Positions 30,558 through 42,675 are shown, counted from the stretch's first letter. The stretch: DNA of 43,504 bases from Micromonospora sp. CPCC 205371 (GCF_026130045.1 NZ_JAIBNX010000011.1:1-43504); one strand, 5' to 3'. Made by a program: numbers and translations. The notes: generated by a model from the letters alone, not told the origin.

Positions 30558-33500
30558 CAGTCGCGGCCCTTCTGCGTGAAAGTGATGTAGAACGCCGTGT
30601 AACCGTCGTTGGTATTCGCACGGCCCCCGGCCTGTCCGTCCAGGAACCGGATGACGCCTCCCTGATTCACCACGTTGAAGGCGTGGCCTCTCTCACCTGG
30701 TTTCCGCACGCCAACTATGATCGCCCGCGAGCCGTCGCCGAACTTCTCCATGTTGCTCACTATGTCGTTCATGTTACGTTTATGAAACGGGCGCTTGGAG
30801 TAGTTGGTGATTTCGTCTACTGGGAATGGCCCGCCACCCGGCGCTCCGGAGGTTGGCTTCCCGGCAAGCATCTTATCGGTCTCGATGGCGCATCGAACGC
30901 AGTTCAGCCCACCGCCCGTCGGGTTGATATCCCGAACTGAAGCGCCGCCGATGTTGTTGTCGTCCTTCCAACGTTCGATCACCTCCTTGAGCGCCTCACC
31001 TACGTGGTCAAAGGCGGGGTTGCTGCGGCCGGGCTTTGGTGCCCTCACGGGGACCTTGGGGGCTTTGGCGCGCGGGGAGGTGCGGTGCGGTTGGTTCGCG
31101 ACAGGCATCGGTCGGACGGGCGGGTAGTCACGGGCCTGTTTCTGCGCTGCCTTCTCGTTTTGCAACGACCGGTAGTGCGGGCCCCACGTCTGCCTCTGTT
31201 GCTGCTGCTTGACCTCGGGCGACTGGCGGTTGCTGGCGCAGTTCTGGCAGGTGTTCCTGGTACAGACGCCGTCCGGGCAGCTGCCGGCCAGGCCGGTCGG
31301 GTCGCTCATCACGACTGGCGTGTTGGCGGCGTAGGCGTACCCGTTGAGCTGCTGCGGATCGTCTGCGATCAGCAGCGGATCGACCGACACGAACCGGCCG
31401 AGGTCGGGCGAGTACTCGCGAGCGCCCAAATGGGTCAGCCCGGTGGAGTCGTCCCGCGTACCTCCGATGAATCCCTTCTCCCCGGGGAAGGCCGCCTGCG
31501 GACCGCGCGGGGCGCCGAACGGATCGAAGAACCGCTTGCTCGCCTGAAGTGTCTCCGCGTCGAGCGCGATCTGCGCCGTGCCCTGGTGGTCGGCGGCGAG
31601 CCAGGTGAGCCTGCCGCTCGCGCGTACCGCGACCGTTTGGCCGCCGTGGGTGTAGTAGCGGGTCGCCTCGCGGGCCCCGGACTGCTTGTCCAGCCGAATT
31701 TCTTGTCCCGCGAGGTAGAGCGTCACGCCGTCGGGGCTTTCGCGTATCAGCCGCTCGCCATTGGCCGCGTAGACGAAGGTCGTTTCCTCGCCGTCCTTGA
31801 CCGCCTTGGCCAGGTGTCCCTCCGCGTCCCACTCCAGCGTCGTCCCGGCCAGGGCCTTGGTGTTGCCGGTGGCGTCGTACTCGAAGGCGACGGTCTGCGC
31901 GCCTGCCGCGGACGGCGTGGTCAGGGACGCCAGCCGGTGCCCGGTGCCGGTGTAGTTGTACCGGGTCAGCGTGCCGTCCTTGGTGCCCGTCGTCCGGTTG
32001 CCGGCCGCGTCGTAGGTGAACGACTGCCGGTACGACGCCGGGCCGCCGAGTGCATCGGTCGGCGTGCCGCAGGGCGCCGCCGGTGTCCACGCGTCGGTCA
32101 GCCGGCGCTGCACGTCGTAGCGGAAGCATTGCCGGTCAACGGCTCCGTCCGGCAATGCGGTCGCGATCGACGTGACGTTTCCGGCCGGGTCGTAGGCGAA
32201 CGTCGCGTCGGACTGCTTGGGTGACGGCACTTCGGCGTCGACGACGACCCGCTCCAGCCGGCGCGTGCCCAGTTCCCGGTAGGTCGTCAACCACGAGCGT
32301 TTCCCGTTTTCGCCCTCCGTCGGGGGCTGTCCCAGATGGAGGCGGGCGCTTTCGCCGTACCGCGTGTACTCGTTGTCAAAGACGTAGTTGGCGGGCTTTC
32401 CGGGGAAGCCGCCATAGGTCTTGAGTGGACGGCCGGAGTCGTCGTAGGTGTGTGTGACGATCTCCTGTTTGATGCCCCACGGCTGGGTCTGGTCGCCGAT
32501 CGCCGGGTAGCTCTCGGAGGCGAGGCTCCCGTCAGGGTTGAAGGTGAACGTGTTGAGGTACGTTCCGGCGAGAGTCTCCTCGTTCTCCGGGATGGTCGTC
32601 TTCGCCCGGGTCGCCTGCCCCAGCAGCGAGTAGCCGAGGATCTCGGTGACGTACGCCTGACCGCCGTGGTGGCGGATCGACGTGGCCGGCAGGCCGAGGC
32701 CGTTGATCGAGGTGTCGAAGGTGAACTCCGCCAGCGTATGGCTGCCTTGCTTGACGCTGGTCCTGCGCCCCAGCTTGTCGTAGTCGTAGGCGAGCGTGAT
32801 CCCGCGGGCGTCGGTGGTGCTCGTCAGCTGCCCGGCGGCGTCGAAGCTCGCCGTCGACTCGCCCTTGTCCAGGTCGTTGCTCTCGACGCGATTGCCGAGC
32901 AAGTCGTAGCCGAAGGTCCAGGAGTTGCGGGCCGGGTCGGTAACGGAAGCCAGCAGCCCGGCCTTGGAGTAGCCGTACTTGGTGGATTCGCCCGCCTGGA
33001 TCTTCTCGATGGTCTGCCCTCGGGCGTTCACGACGGTGGTGGTCGGCGGTGCGCCGTCGGGCGGCGTGACCGTCACTCTGTCACCGCCGTAGCTGGTGGT
33101 AGTGCGCGTCTTGACGGTGTCGTGCACCCGCAGTTCCACGGACACCACACGGTTCGCCCCGTCATAGGCGTTGACGCTCAGGCTGGGGACCTTGTTGTCC
33201 AGTGCCCGCCACAGGTCCTTGTCGATGGTGGCGTCGTCGTAGTACGGGTTGGTGGTCTTAAAGGTGCGCCCGTGGGTGTCGTAGTGGGTGTCGACGATCA
33301 GCCGGCCCCCACCGGCCGCGGGTGCCTGGGTCTGCCGCTCCCGTAGCAGCCCGTCGTAGAGCGTGTGCTCGGTGACGTGGTTGCCTCGCGGCCCGACCTT
33401 GCTGGTGGTGACGACCGTGGTCTTGTCGTTGTGGATCTCATACGTGAACTTGTAGCTGCCTTCGGGGTTGTCCGCCCGCGGCCGGTTGGGCAGCCACACC

Positions 33501-36100
33501 TGCGCGGTCCGCCCGAGCGCGTCATACGCCGTCTCGGTCTGGCGATGCACATCCCTGGCCAGATCGGCGGATTCGACCATCTTGACGGGCAGCCCCCACG
33601 CTGGTTCCAGCGTGGTCGTGTCGCTGTGCCCGAGCGGATTGGTGACGGTGACGGCCGTAACGGGGCCGCCGGTCGCGGGTTCGTAGGCGGTCGTCGTCTT
33701 GCGCCCGAGCGCGTCGCTCGAGGTGGTGACCCGGCCGTAGTCGTCGTAGGTGGTCGTGGACATGGTCTGGTAGACCGGATCCGCGGCCGGCCGGGTCTTG
33801 GCCGACTTGACGTGTGTCGGGTCGCCTTTGGACGGTGCCTGGCCGAAATCCGCGCCGTCATAGGCGGTCTGGGTGTCCGACAGCGCGTCGCGAGGGAAGA
33901 CCGGGGTGGCGTCGCAGTTGACCGAGACGGTCACGTTCCGGGCGGGGCGGTCAAGAATCCAGTCGCCGGTGTTGCGGACGTAGCTGACCGTGGCGCACCG
34001 GTCGTCTCTGGAGTCGTCCACGTCACCGAGGTCGTCGGTCTCGGTGAGGATTCCTCTGTCGTCGTAGGAGAACGTCACCTTGGTCTCGCGCCAGTTGCCG
34101 TCGCGGAGGTGGGTGAGGGTGCGTACCTCGCCGTCGCGCAGGATGTGGGCGCTTATCTTGCCGCGGCTGGCGGTGGGGCCTTGCCAGTCGGGTTTGGTGA
34201 GTGTCTTGCTGACGACGGTGTCGCTCACCCCGAGGTGGATCGCGTTGTAGTACTCGAATCCGGACAGCCATTCGTGGTCCGGCCGGCCGTCGACGGTGAC
34301 GGTGCGGGTTGCCCCGTCCGGGAGGGTGTCGCCGTGCATGCCCCGGTGATAGCGGTGTTCCACCATCGTCACCGGGCCGCTTGCGTCGTCTTCGCGGCCG
34401 GTCAGCATCCGCACCCGGGCGAAACCCCGGTAGTCGCTCCAGGTGCGCTTGTCGTCCTCGGTGAACTCGCTGTTGTCGTAGTGCCACATCGCACCGTCGT
34501 CGTGGTGGTAGACGTATCGGGTGCTGGTCGGCACGGTGTTGCCCAAGCGGTCGAGCTCGTCCACCGCCTCGACCACGTACTTGTGGAACCAGTCGGTGCG
34601 CTCCTTGCTGTACTGCGGCTTCCACTTCACCGGATAGCACAGCTTCGTGTTCTCGTGCTTGACGATCGAGTCGACGTTGCCGGGTGTGCAGTCAGGCGTG
34701 CGGTACTTGATGTCGACGACGCCACCGGATTCGGTGACGATTCCCGTTATCCGGTACCGGTTCAGCGGTGCGAAGACGTCCGGCAGGTGCACGCGGTTCG
34801 CCATCCTGGTGCCTTCGAAGACGACCTTCGGTAGCGCGGTGTCGCTACCCACGTGCCCCGCTCGGGTGATCGAGCGCAGCCACAGTGCGGCCTTCTGGCC
34901 ATCGCCCGGGTTCGGGAACTCGTGCTCCAGCGTCCACGAGTCCACCCGCCGGTACTGGCCGTCCGTGAGCACACTGGTGGTCACCTTCGACAGCCGCTTG
35001 GTGATCCAGAACGTGGGCGCGATGCTCTCCGGATCCGCCTCGGAACGGCTGTCCGGCCAGTTCTCCTTCCGGGCCACAGTGCACTCACTGTCGCGCACGC
35101 ACCGGTCGGCGGTCTCGAAGTCGACCCGGGCGGTGGTGCGCCCTGCTCCGTCTGCCGGCCCGTACTCGACGGTGCGAAGCGCGCCGCCGCGCACGTAGTC
35201 CGCCCGGGCCTCGCCCTCGTTGCGGCGGTACGTGTCGCTCTCCGCCGTGTACCCGTACCGGATCTGGTTGCCGTGCGTGTCCACGACCTTGTCCAGGTTC
35301 CACCGCCACGGCCGGACGCAGTACGACGTGGCGAAGGTGCCGGTGTTGCAGGGCTCGCCCGCGTCGTCGCCGAACACCGGGACCGTCCACTTCGACCCGG
35401 CGTCGGCACGCGAGCCGAAGAAGTACTGCGTCCCGTCGACCGTCGTGATCTTCCAGGAATCGTCGGGCAGGTGCTCGATCCGGGCACCGTTGTCCGACTC
35501 CAGCCGCCAGAAACCGCCGGCGTCCTTGACCATATGACCGCTGCCGCCCGGGAACGCGGCGTACGCGTTCTCGGTGCGCCAGCACAGATCACCCTTCGTG
35601 GGATGCCCATCGGTGGAACAACCGCCGTAGGTCCGCTCGATGAACCCGACGGACAGATCCCAGCCGTCGCCAGCCCACGACGCCTGGTTGTTGGTCGCGC
35701 TCGTGCGGCCGTCCACCGCCGACGAGGAGTAGCTCAGGGCCAGTTCCGGCTCCAGCCCGCCCGGCACGGGCGGCACCCGCAACGGATAGGACCAGGTGAA
35801 GTCACCCGTCTGCGGCGACACCCTCCACGACGCGCTCGGTGACAGCGGGCTCGCCGCCGTTGTCCCTGTGCCCTCCTTGGGCTGGGCTCCCGCCTCCTGG
35901 TTGCCGGTCAGGGCGAGCAGGCTGGCCTGATCGGGTGCGCGACTGCCCATGGTCTGCTTCGTCACCGGTACCGGATCGGTCTTCTCGATCGCAGTGGACG
36001 GCCCGGCGGCGGCCGAGACCTCCGGCCGCGTGACACTGATCAGTGTCACCGTCATCAGGACGGTGAGCCCAGCCGCGAGGCGGCGCCGATAATTGCTCAT
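30557..36100 (-). CDS. Secreted SpvB/RHS-repeat polymorphic toxin with papain-like C-terminal domain
   Basis: An 1847-residue protein. A signal peptide (about 1-31) precedes an SpvB-like start (DFTWSYPLRVPPVPGGLEPE, LALSYSSSAVDGRT) and long RHS/YD repeats, ending in the core LGAREYSPDLGRFVSVDPL and DPTGL around residues 1555-1600. The variable tip follows a Pro/Gln-rich linker. The tip (about 1700-1847) matches papain-fold toxins (Tox-PL type): NPTGGGLNCVRC with Cys1734, RGHAFNVV with His1806 and FLDGQAGG with Asp1821, the three catalytic residues expected. Such shells encapsulate the toxin until delivery; the domain probably cleaves a protein or amide bond in the target. The gene overlaps the LamG gene (ATGA at 36097-36100) and the immunity gene. 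No frame break in 5.5 kb. Confidence 0.92.
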   Translation of the reverse strand: MSNYRRRLAAGLTVLMTVTLISVTRPEVSAAAGPSTAIEKTDPVPVTKQTMGSRAPDQASLLALTGNQEAGAQPKEGTGTTAASPLSPSASWRVSPQTGDFTWSYPLRVPPVPGGLEPELALSYSSSAVDGRTSATNNQASWAGDGWDLSVGFIERTYGGCSTDGHPTKGDLCWRTENAYAAFPGGSGHMVKDAGGFWRLESDNGARIEHLPDDSWKITTVDGTQYFFGSRADAGSKWTVPVFGDDAGEPCNTGTFATSYCVRPWRWNLDKVVDTHGNQIRYGYTAESDTYRRNEGEARADYVRGGALRTVEYGPADGAGRTTARVDFETADRCVRDSECTVARKENWPDSRSEADPESIAPTFWITKRLSKVTTSVLTDGQYRRVDSWTLEHEFPNPGDGQKAALWLRSITRAGHVGSDTALPKVVFEGTRMANRVHLPDVFAPLNRYRITGIVTESGGVVDIKYRTPDCTPGNVDSIVKHENTKLCYPVKWKPQYSKERTDWFHKYVVEAVDELDRLGNTVPTSTRYVYHHDDGAMWHYDNSEFTEDDKRTWSDYRGFARVRMLTGREDDASGPVTMVEHRYHRGMHGDTLPDGATRTVTVDGRPDHEWLSGFEYYNAIHLGVSDTVVSKTLTKPDWQGPTASRGKISAHILRDGEVRTLTHLRDGNWRETKVTFSYDDRGILTETDDLGDVDDSRDDRCATVSYVRNTGDWILDRPARNVTVSVNCDATPVFPRDALSDTQTAYDGADFGQAPSKGDPTHVKSAKTRPAADPVYQTMSTTTYDDYGRVTTSSDALGRKTTTAYEPATGGPVTAVTVTNPLGHSDTTTLEPAWGLPVKMVESADLARDVHRQTETAYDALGRTAQVWLPNRPRADNPEGSYKFTYEIHNDKTTVVTTSKVGPRGNHVTEHTLYDGLLRERQTQAPAAGGGRLIVDTHYDTHGRTFKTTNPYYDDATIDKDLWRALDNKVPSLSVNAYDGANRVVSVELRVHDTVKTRTTTSYGGDRVTVTPPDGAPPTTTVVNARGQTIEKIQAGESTKYGYSKAGLLASVTDPARNSWTFGYDLLGNRVESNDLDKGESTASFDAAGQLTSTTDARGITLAYDYDKLGRRTSVKQGSHTLAEFTFDTSINGLGLPATSIRHHGGQAYVTEILGYSLLGQATRAKTTIPENEETLAGTYLNTFTFNPDGSLASESYPAIGDQTQPWGIKQEIVTHTYDDSGRPLKTYGGFPGKPANYVFDNEYTRYGESARLHLGQPPTEGENGKRSWLTTYRELGTRRLERVVVDAEVPSPKQSDATFAYDPAGNVTSIATALPDGAVDRQCFRYDVQRRLTDAWTPAAPCGTPTDALGGPASYRQSFTYDAAGNRTTGTKDGTLTRYNYTGTGHRLASLTTPSAAGAQTVAFEYDATGNTKALAGTTLEWDAEGHLAKAVKDGEETTFVYAANGERLIRESPDGVTLYLAGQEIRLDKQSGAREATRYYTHGGQTVAVRASGRLTWLAADHQGTAQIALDAETLQASKRFFDPFGAPRGPQAAFPGEKGFIGGTRDDSTGLTHLGAREYSPDLGRFVSVDPLLIADDPQQLNGYAYAANTPVVMSDPTGLAGSCPDGVCTRNTCQNCASNRQSPEVKQQQQRQTWGPHYRSLQNEKAAQKQARDYPPVRPMPVANQPHRTSPRAKAPKVPVRAPKPGRSNPAFDHVGEALKEVIERWKDDNNIGGASVRDINPTGGGLNCVRCAIETDKMLAGKPTSGAPGGGPFPVDEITNYSKRPFHKRNMNDIVSNMEKFGDGSRAIIVGVRKPGERGHAFNVVNQGGVIRFLDGQAGGRANTNDGYTAFYITFTQKGRD

Positions 36101-39100
36101 GAGCTGAACTCCGCGGTCGTCGTTGGCGGGTTGGCGAGGATGTATCCGAGGTCGCCGTCGAAGGCGTATCCTTCGCAGCTGCCCGTGATCGAGGTGAAGC
36201 GTTGGTCCGCGAAGACGCAGCGCTTGAGCAACTTGGTTCCCGCTCCAGCTGGCGGTTGGGCGTAGACCGTGCCGAGCGTGCCGATGACGGTTTTGCCCTC
36301 GCAGCCAGCGTCGGTGGAGACGAACTGGTCGGTGCCCTGCACGCAGCTGTAGAGGAACCTCGTGCCTGCGGGCTGGGTCAGTCCGAGGAAGCCCTGAACG
36401 CCTTCGGAGTAGTACGCAAACGGCGCCGCGTCGATCGTCGTGTAGTGGTCTGGTCCGGAGGGGAAGTAGTGCCGTGTGAGAGCGCCGTAGGCGAGCGTGT
36501 AGCCCAGGGTCGCCTGCCGGCTACCGCCCTCGCAGTCCTCCTGCCGCGACTCGAACCGGTCCGCCCCGGACAGGCAGCGGTAGACCGGTACCGTCTCCAG
36601 GTTCACCGGCCGCACCGTGTAGACCAGCCCGACCTCACCGACGCGGCTGCCGCCCTCGCAGCCCGGATCGACCGATGTGTAACCGTCCGTCCCGGACACG
36701 CATTCGTAGAGCAGCGTCGTGTTCGGACCCGGCGCGGCGGGCCGGCCGAGCACGGTCTGGAAGGTGTAACCCTCACGCGGTTTCCCACCTGTGCTCGCGG
36801 CGTACCGGTCCCCCGCGAGGTTGACGTACCGGCCGATCTGACCGGCCTGCGGCAGGGGCCGGCTGGTCCGCTCGGCCAGCTTCGCGTCGCTGATCTCCCA
36901 CTCGTCGATGTGGACCTCATCGATGGCGCCGTGGAAGAACCCGTGCGGGCCGTTGTTCTCCTTGGCCCTGCCCAGGGCGAGCGTGCCGTAGGCACGCCAG
37001 AGGGTGACGTCCTCGCGCACCCCGACCAGCTGCCCGTCGACGTAGATGCGCAACTGCCGCGCGGGATAGTCGAACACGCCCTGCACGTGCGTCCACCGGT
37101 CGAGGGCCGGCGGCAGCAGCGAGTGCGCGTACACCATCGGCGCGCCATCGGAATCGGACCTCGCCTGGCCGAACACCCAGCGCTTGAGGCCGGGCCGGTA
37201 CTGCAGCACCCATCCGCTCTGCCGCTCGCCGTCCTGGCTGGCGATGGTCGAGACCTTGTCGTCGCGTGACAGCTTGGCCCAGGCCGAGATGCTGAAGCTG
37301 TCCATCTCGGCGTCGACCAGCGTCCCCACCGAGGTCACAGCCGACCCGGTGCCGTCCAGGTACATGGCACGGCCGGAGATTCCCGGCCCGTAGGTCACAC
37401 CACCGGACGGGACGGCGTCATGCTTACGCCAGTTGTAGTCGCGAGCCGAGTCCTCGTCGAACCGGTAGAAACCGAACTCGGCCACCGGCATGCTGTCGTG
37501 CACCAGACGCACCTCGCCGCCCGACAGCTTGCGGCTGAAGACCCGCACGTCGTCGATAGCCCGCGGGAAGTAGCCGGCGTTCGCACCCTTCCAACGCCCC
37601 CGACCGATCGACAGCGGCCCGCCCGACGGCTGGACCGTCACACCGGTCTTGGCCGCCGACAGCACACCATTGACATACAGGCGCAACTGCTTGTGGCCAG
37701 CGTCGTAGGTGACCGCCAGATGCATCCAATCATACGGCCGTGCGGTCTCCGTGGACAGCAGCACCGTCCTGGCCGGACTGTCGACATCGGACTCCGGCAC
37801 CACCACGGCCCACTTCTTCGAAGCGGCGTCGAACCGCACCTCGAACACACTGACCCGGTTGCCGTCCTGGCCCAGCACGGTGCGGTCGCCGCCGCTGTCA
37901 CTGGTCAGGTACACCCACGCCGACGCCGAGAAGCTCCGCTCGGTTTCCAGCGCCGGGCCGGCCGTCTCGGCAAAGCCGGAAGCGCCATCGAACAGGGGCG
38001 CGGCGCTTTCACGGCCACCGGTCCACGTCATACCGCCCTTGAGCGTCGCGGTCAGGCCGCGGCCGCTGGAGTCCGCGGCGCTCGTGCCGGAACCCTCGTC
38101 GAACTTCCAATGGCCCGCCGGCGCCGGCAGCTTCGCCGGGCTGTCCTCGGCCGGATAGGCGTTGTACAGGTCGGCCAGCCGCTCGTTGTCCAGAGCACCG
38201 GTGTAGATACGCACGTCGTCGACGTCGCCGTCCCACGTGCGGCCCATGACCACACCACCGGCCGAGTTCCAGGCCGTGTTGAGCGTGCCCTCGTCATGAC
38301 GGACCGCGTCGACGTGCAGCACCACCGCCTTCGTGGCCGGGTCGTACACGCCCGCCAGGTGGACCCAGGTGCCGACCTCCTCCAGCCGGGTGGCCAGCGA
38401 CGCCTTCGTCACCCTGCCATCGGCCTCCGGCATCTCGAAATACCACGCGCCCCACTGGAACTGGTCATCGTCCTTGACGTGGCCCAGGCTCATCTTGCCC
38501 GCGACGCCCACCGCCTCGCTCTTGCACACGCACCGGTCCGAACCGAGCCTCACCCACGCCGTGACCGTGAACGCCTTGTCGGTACGCACATCGACACCCG
38601 GCGTCGTAACCGCGTCACCCGACCCGTCGAACCGCACGGCGTTACCCACCCGGCCAACCGTGAACCCGGCATCACCCGACAACGCGCCACCACGGTCACC
38701 GACCGAATCGGAGGCGTTGCGCCCGCTCGGCTCGTCCAACCTCCACTGGTGCGCGAGGGAAAGATCCCGCCCCGCCATCACCGTAACCTCATCGGCGAAC
38801 AACGGCCGCGACCACACCGACACGTCGTCCACCGCGCCGATCACCGACCGTCCGATGTGGAACTGGCCAGCGGCGTGGTCCGACCCCGTCACACCGTCGC
38901 GCGACGCGGCCAGCACACCGTTGACGTACAACTCGACGCGACCGCTGACGGCGTTGAAGGTACCGGCGAGATGGGTCCACGCCCCCACCTGTACCGGCGG
39001 TCCGACCACCTGCTCGCGCAGGCCGAACGCCCACTTCTTCTCCGCAGTAACCAGCAATTGGAACGAACTGCCGGACGCCGCGTCCTGCGAGAGCACCACC

Positions 39101-42100
39101 TGCGTCCCACCGGTCGCGTCCACCCGCGCCCACGCGGCCACCGAGAAGCTACGGTCCGACGTGACGGCGTGGTCGGTGCTCACATAGTTCGAACCGTTGA
39201 GCTGCAACGCCCAATCGTTGGGCTCGGGCAGCGTCGACTGCCCGCCCGTGTAGCCCACCGGGTGATCGGTGTCGCGACCATCGAGCCGGCTCGGCACGGC
39301 GCTCAGGTTGCCGTCGAACGCCCACCGTCCGGCCGCGACCGCGTCGCGGCTCACCAGACCCTGCAACTCCTCCACCGCGAGCACCCGGCCGTAAGCGCGA
39401 AGCTCGTCGACCGTACCGCTCCACGGGTTGACCGGGTTCCCGTTCCAACGGCCGCCACCCACACGCAACGCACCGGTGGCGTGGAACCCGTCGGTCCGGG
39501 GCGCCGTACCCATCAGGTAGCCGTCGACATAGATGCGGATCTGCTGAGCCGGTGCGTCGTAGACCGCCGCCACGTGTGCGGTCTGGCCCACCTTGGCCGA
39601 CCTCGCTCCGCTGTGGACGATCGCGTCCGTTGGGCGGGTGGTCGCGTCCGCCGAGGGGAGGTGGAACTCCCACCGGCCGCCGTCCTGGTTGCGATAGCCC
39701 AGGAAGAATCCGCTGTAGGCGGCACCGTCCTGCGAAACCGCTGTCCGGGCCTGGCCCGCCGGGGCATCGGCATCCACCATGAGCCACGCGGCGACCGCGA
39801 AGCTCTGATCCGTGCGGATCACCGGCGCGCCCATCGACACGTGGCCCGTCTCGCCGACCTTGACCGCACCATTGACCTGGCCCGTGACGAACTTGGCGTC
39901 GCCGCCCAGGACACCGGCCGCCCCGCCAGGCACCGCGTTGACCACCGTCGCGCTACTCGGCTCGTCGTCGAAGTTCCAGTACCCGAGCTGAACATTGTCG
40001 TGGCTGACCTGCGCCCGCACCTCCGCCGCCGAGATCGGCCGGTCGTAGATCTTGACCTCATCGAGAGTGCCCGGGAAGAAGCCTTGGTTGACGCCGTTCG
40101 CCCGAAGGTGTCCGATGCGGACCGTCCCTACCCCGTGCCAGCGCGGAACCCGGTCGGCCTCACCCATCAGCACCCCGTTGACGTACAGGCGCATCTTGCC
40201 CTCGTACTTGTCGAAGACGCCGGCGAGGTGGGTCCACTCCCCCGGTGTCGGCGGCGCGGTCGAGCGGACGAAGTCGTGGCCGGCCGCCAGGTCCGTTTCG
40301 CTCCGTGCCGCCACGAAGACCCAGCGCCGATGCTGGCCCTCATACTGGAGGCAGAGACCGCATGTCGCATCGCTACTCTGGCTCACCACCGTCCCCAGGG
40401 GACCGTCCAGGTGGTCGATCTTCGCCCAGGCGGTGACCGAGAAGCTGGCGTCCGCGCGCACGGCCGGATTCGCCGTCAGGTGGCCGCTCTCGCCGTTAAA
40501 GGTCATGCTCTGACCGACCGCTCCCGGCGCATAGGTGACCCCGCCGTGCAGCGTGGCGTTGCGCCAGCCGAGAAACGCGGTGTCCTCGGCGTTGCCCTCA
40601 AACGACCACTGCGCCAGCGGGCCGTTCCCGCCACGCACATAGATCCGGTGCGTGGTGATCGGGCCCTCGTGTCCTGCCTTGTCCACACTGCGCACGTACA
40701 AGTCCCGCGGACCGTCACCGGGCGGGGTCAGCTTCACGGTCGTCTCGCCACCGAGCCGGTTCGCGACCGCCTTCGTGCTGGGCGGATACGTCCAGCTCCA
40801 CAGGAAGTGATTGACGTCATCGACACCGTTGGACCTGAACGTGAAGTCGCCCGGCTCCCCGGCACCACCGTGCCAACGGTCGTCGTCCGGATAGGTCGGA
40901 CTGGATACCAGCGGCGCGGTCGCCACGCCGACCCGATCGACGACCCACCGGCCCGGACCGGGCACCCACGGGCCGTCACCACCGGTATGGCCGTCACGGG
41001 CGCGCACGAACCAGACCATCTCCTGACCATGCCGGTCCTTCTGATCGAGGCTCTGGCTGTGCCAGTTGCCCGAACCGAGCCGAATGTCGGGGCGCAGCGG
41101 GGTCCTCAGGAACGTGTCACTGCCCGCGGGCATGCCGTACACGTCCCAGTCGGCGTACAGCTGATCCCCGTCGGGGTCGTGCAGGTACGCCTGCATGGTC
41201 AGGGAGGCGGCGCTCGAGTACGCCTTGCCCGCACAGTTCTCACACGCCTGCGGCACACCCTCCACGAGGTGGGGCTGGTTGGGTTCGGCCGGAGTGGCGT
41301 TCCACCGCACCCACAGCCGCGCCGACTCGGCGTCGTACCGGCGCCACGCGTACTTGTCGCCCTCGTTCTCGGCGACCAGCGAGTAGGTCGTGCGGTCACC
41401 CCGGGTGATAGCGTTATTCGGGGCGAACGTCACCTTGTGCGCCCCGCAACCCGGCACCGACGAAGCACCCAGCTTCTCCCCGTTGGGGCTCCCCACCGTG
41501 CTACCTGAGGGCTGGTTGTTCCAGTCCGTGCCCTCCTCGATATGCCAGGTGTTGGACTTGTACAGCACATGGTTCCGGGGCTGGTTGCAGTCCGGCCCGG
41601 CGTTCGTGGTCGCCTCGAACCGAGTGTCGAGAACCGTCCGATTCGCCAAAAAGCTCGTATCGAACATCCAGTACGTGCGCACCGTCCCGATGCCGCTGCA
41701 GCCGCTCCAGTCGCAGTAGCCGACCTTGGCCTCATTGCCGTCGACTTTGGTGCCGTCCCAGTTCGTCGCTGTCCGCTTGCCCGAGAAGACCTTCGTCCAG
41801 TGCTGCCGGGCCGCCGTGTGCTCGCTGGGATCGATAACCAGCGGAAAGCGGGTCGCCGGACCCTTCAAGAGGTTCACATCCGGTACCAGGACAAGGCTCC
41901 CCTTCCCGGCGAGCACCTTCACCGGCGCGACGGTCGACGCCTCACCGGGAGAGTCCACATCGGATTCCGCGTTGTCCCACATCAGGGCCGCCGGCCCGGT
42001 CATCACGACGGTGCCCGCCTGGTCGCGAACCTCCGTGCCACCCGACTTGGTCACCGTCAGAGCGAGCCCTCGCGTGGCGAGCCCGAACCTGATCCTCTTC

Positions 42101-42675
42101 AGCGCCGGATTCTTCGCCGCCTCAGCCGTGCGAACCACCAGATGCTTGACGTAACCGGTGCCATCGGCACGCAGCCTCAAATCGACGCCCGGCAGCACAT
42201 CCCGATACGTTGCCACCGATCCATCGAGCTCAGGCACCGGCAGCTCACCCGGCCAGCTCAGCGCCACCGACCCACCGGCGACACCCAACCGCACCAGCGG
42301 CTGCCTGCCCCCACCTGAGAACGCCACATCGATCGCCGCCGTACGAGGACCCACCGAACCATCGCCGCGGCGCACCAGCACAGGATCGATATCCACCCAC
42401 CGGCCACCACGCGGCACGCGCACCGGCCGGACAGCCAACTCGGCACTCATCGTGCCGTCAGCGTGCGCCTTCACCAACCGCATCTCGCTGGTGAGCCCGT
42501 TGACGACGACATCGGTACGCTGCCGCCGCGCCACCGCCAGCGCCTCGGCTCCGCTCCGTGCCTCCGTGATCACAGTCGATGGCCGATCCTCCACCGTGGA
42601 AGGTGAATTGCCCGGCAGGGCCAGTGTCGCCAGAAGCAACACCACCAAACCCGCTGTCCGCCAAAACCTGCTCAC
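36097..42675 (-). CDS. Giant secreted LamG-repeat protein, partner of the RHS toxin
   Basis: A 2192-residue exported protein. Start GTG 42675 has GGAAGGA 5 bases upstream and puts the signal peptide ([19 protein letters not shown]) at the terminus; a longer in-frame start at 42726 is less likely. A DNRLRE-like region ([32 protein letters not shown]) and an Ig-like segment are followed by six LamG jellyroll domains, each with a W-x-H-x-A/Q-G-x-(F/Y) and LYVNG signature (about 40620-36890). Five repeats of about 45 residues ([18 protein letters not shown] type, mostly with a Cys pair) close it. It is translated with the RHS gene. I infer a surface-display or adhesion partner for the toxin. Confidence 0.88.
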   Translation of the reverse strand: MSRFWRTAGLVVLLLATLALPGNSPSTVEDRPSTVITEARSGAEALAVARRQRTDVVVNGLTSEMRLVKAHADGTMSAELAVRPVRVPRGGRWVDIDPVLVRRGDGSVGPRTAAIDVAFSGGGRQPLVRLGVAGGSVALSWPGELPVPELDGSVATYRDVLPGVDLRLRADGTGYVKHLVVRTAEAAKNPALKRIRFGLATRGLALTVTKSGGTEVRDQAGTVVMTGPAALMWDNAESDVDSPGEASTVAPVKVLAGKGSLVLVPDVNLLKGPATRFPLVIDPSEHTAARQHWTKVFSGKRTATNWDGTKVDGNEAKVGYCDWSGCSGIGTVRTYWMFDTSFLANRTVLDTRFEATTNAGPDCNQPRNHVLYKSNTWHIEEGTDWNNQPSGSTVGSPNGEKLGASSVPGCGAHKVTFAPNNAITRGDRTTYSLVAENEGDKYAWRRYDAESARLWVRWNATPAEPNQPHLVEGVPQACENCAGKAYSSAASLTMQAYLHDPDGDQLYADWDVYGMPAGSDTFLRTPLRPDIRLGSGNWHSQSLDQKDRHGQEMVWFVRARDGHTGGDGPWVPGPGRWVVDRVGVATAPLVSSPTYPDDDRWHGGAGEPGDFTFRSNGVDDVNHFLWSWTYPPSTKAVANRLGGETTVKLTPPGDGPRDLYVRSVDKAGHEGPITTHRIYVRGGNGPLAQWSFEGNAEDTAFLGWRNATLHGGVTYAPGAVGQSMTFNGESGHLTANPAVRADASFSVTAWAKIDHLDGPLGTVVSQSSDATCGLCLQYEGQHRRWVFVAARSETDLAAGHDFVRSTAPPTPGEWTHLAGVFDKYEGKMRLYVNGVLMGEADRVPRWHGVGTVRIGHLRANGVNQGFFPGTLDEVKIYDRPISAAEVRAQVSHDNVQLGYWNFDDEPSSATVVNAVPGGAAGVLGGDAKFVTGQVNGAVKVGETGHVSMGAPVIRTDQSFAVAAWLMVDADAPAGQARTAVSQDGAAYSGFFLGYRNQDGGRWEFHLPSADATTRPTDAIVHSGARSAKVGQTAHVAAVYDAPAQQIRIYVDGYLMGTAPRTDGFHATGALRVGGGRWNGNPVNPWSGTVDELRAYGRVLAVEELQGLVSRDAVAAGRWAFDGNLSAVPSRLDGRDTDHPVGYTGGQSTLPEPNDWALQLNGSNYVSTDHAVTSDRSFSVAAWARVDATGGTQVVLSQDAASGSSFQLLVTAEKKWAFGLREQVVGPPVQVGAWTHLAGTFNAVSGRVELYVNGVLAASRDGVTGSDHAAGQFHIGRSVIGAVDDVSVWSRPLFADEVTVMAGRDLSLAHQWRLDEPSGRNASDSVGDRGGALSGDAGFTVGRVGNAVRFDGSGDAVTTPGVDVRTDKAFTVTAWVRLGSDRCVCKSEAVGVAGKMSLGHVKDDDQFQWGAWYFEMPEADGRVTKASLATRLEEVGTWVHLAGVYDPATKAVVLHVDAVRHDEGTLNTAWNSAGGVVMGRTWDGDVDDVRIYTGALDNERLADLYNAYPAEDSPAKLPAPAGHWKFDEGSGTSAADSSGRGLTATLKGGMTWTGGRESAAPLFDGASGFAETAGPALETERSFSASAWVYLTSDSGGDRTVLGQDGNRVSVFEVRFDAASKKWAVVVPESDVDSPARTVLLSTETARPYDWMHLAVTYDAGHKQLRLYVNGVLSAAKTGVTVQPSGGPLSIGRGRWKGANAGYFPRAIDDVRVFSRKLSGGEVRLVHDSMPVAEFGFYRFDEDSARDYNWRKHDAVPSGGVTYGPGISGRAMYLDGTGSAVTSVGTLVDAEMDSFSISAWAKLSRDDKVSTIASQDGERQSGWVLQYRPGLKRWVFGQARSDSDGAPMVYAHSLLPPALDRWTHVQGVFDYPARQLRIYVDGQLVGVREDVTLWRAYGTLALGRAKENNGPHGFFHGAIDEVHIDEWEISDAKLAERTSRPLPQAGQIGRYVNLAGDRYAASTGGKPREGYTFQTVLGRPAAPGPNTTLLYECVSGTDGYTSVDPGCEGGSRVGEVGLVYTVRPVNLETVPVYRCLSGADRFESRQEDCEGGSRQATLGYTLAYGALTRHYFPSGPDHYTTIDAAPFAYYSEGVQGFLGLTQPAGTRFLYSCVQGTDQFVSTDAGCEGKTVIGTLGTVYAQPPAGAGTKLLKRCVFADQRFTSITGSCEGYAFDGDLGYILANPPTTTAEFSS
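36100..36850 (-). repeat. Five tandem Cys-pair repeats at the LamG protein C-terminus
   Basis: Units such as [60 protein letters not shown] and [20 protein letters not shown]. The middle unit ([20 protein letters not shown]) keeps the fold but lacks both cysteines. Period about 45 codons. Confidence 0.75.

Noticed and set aside
37420..41508. A 1362-codon open frame on the plus strand
   Set aside because: It is exactly antisense to the LamG gene and Arg/His-rich without motifs; it is a by-product of GC-biased third positions.
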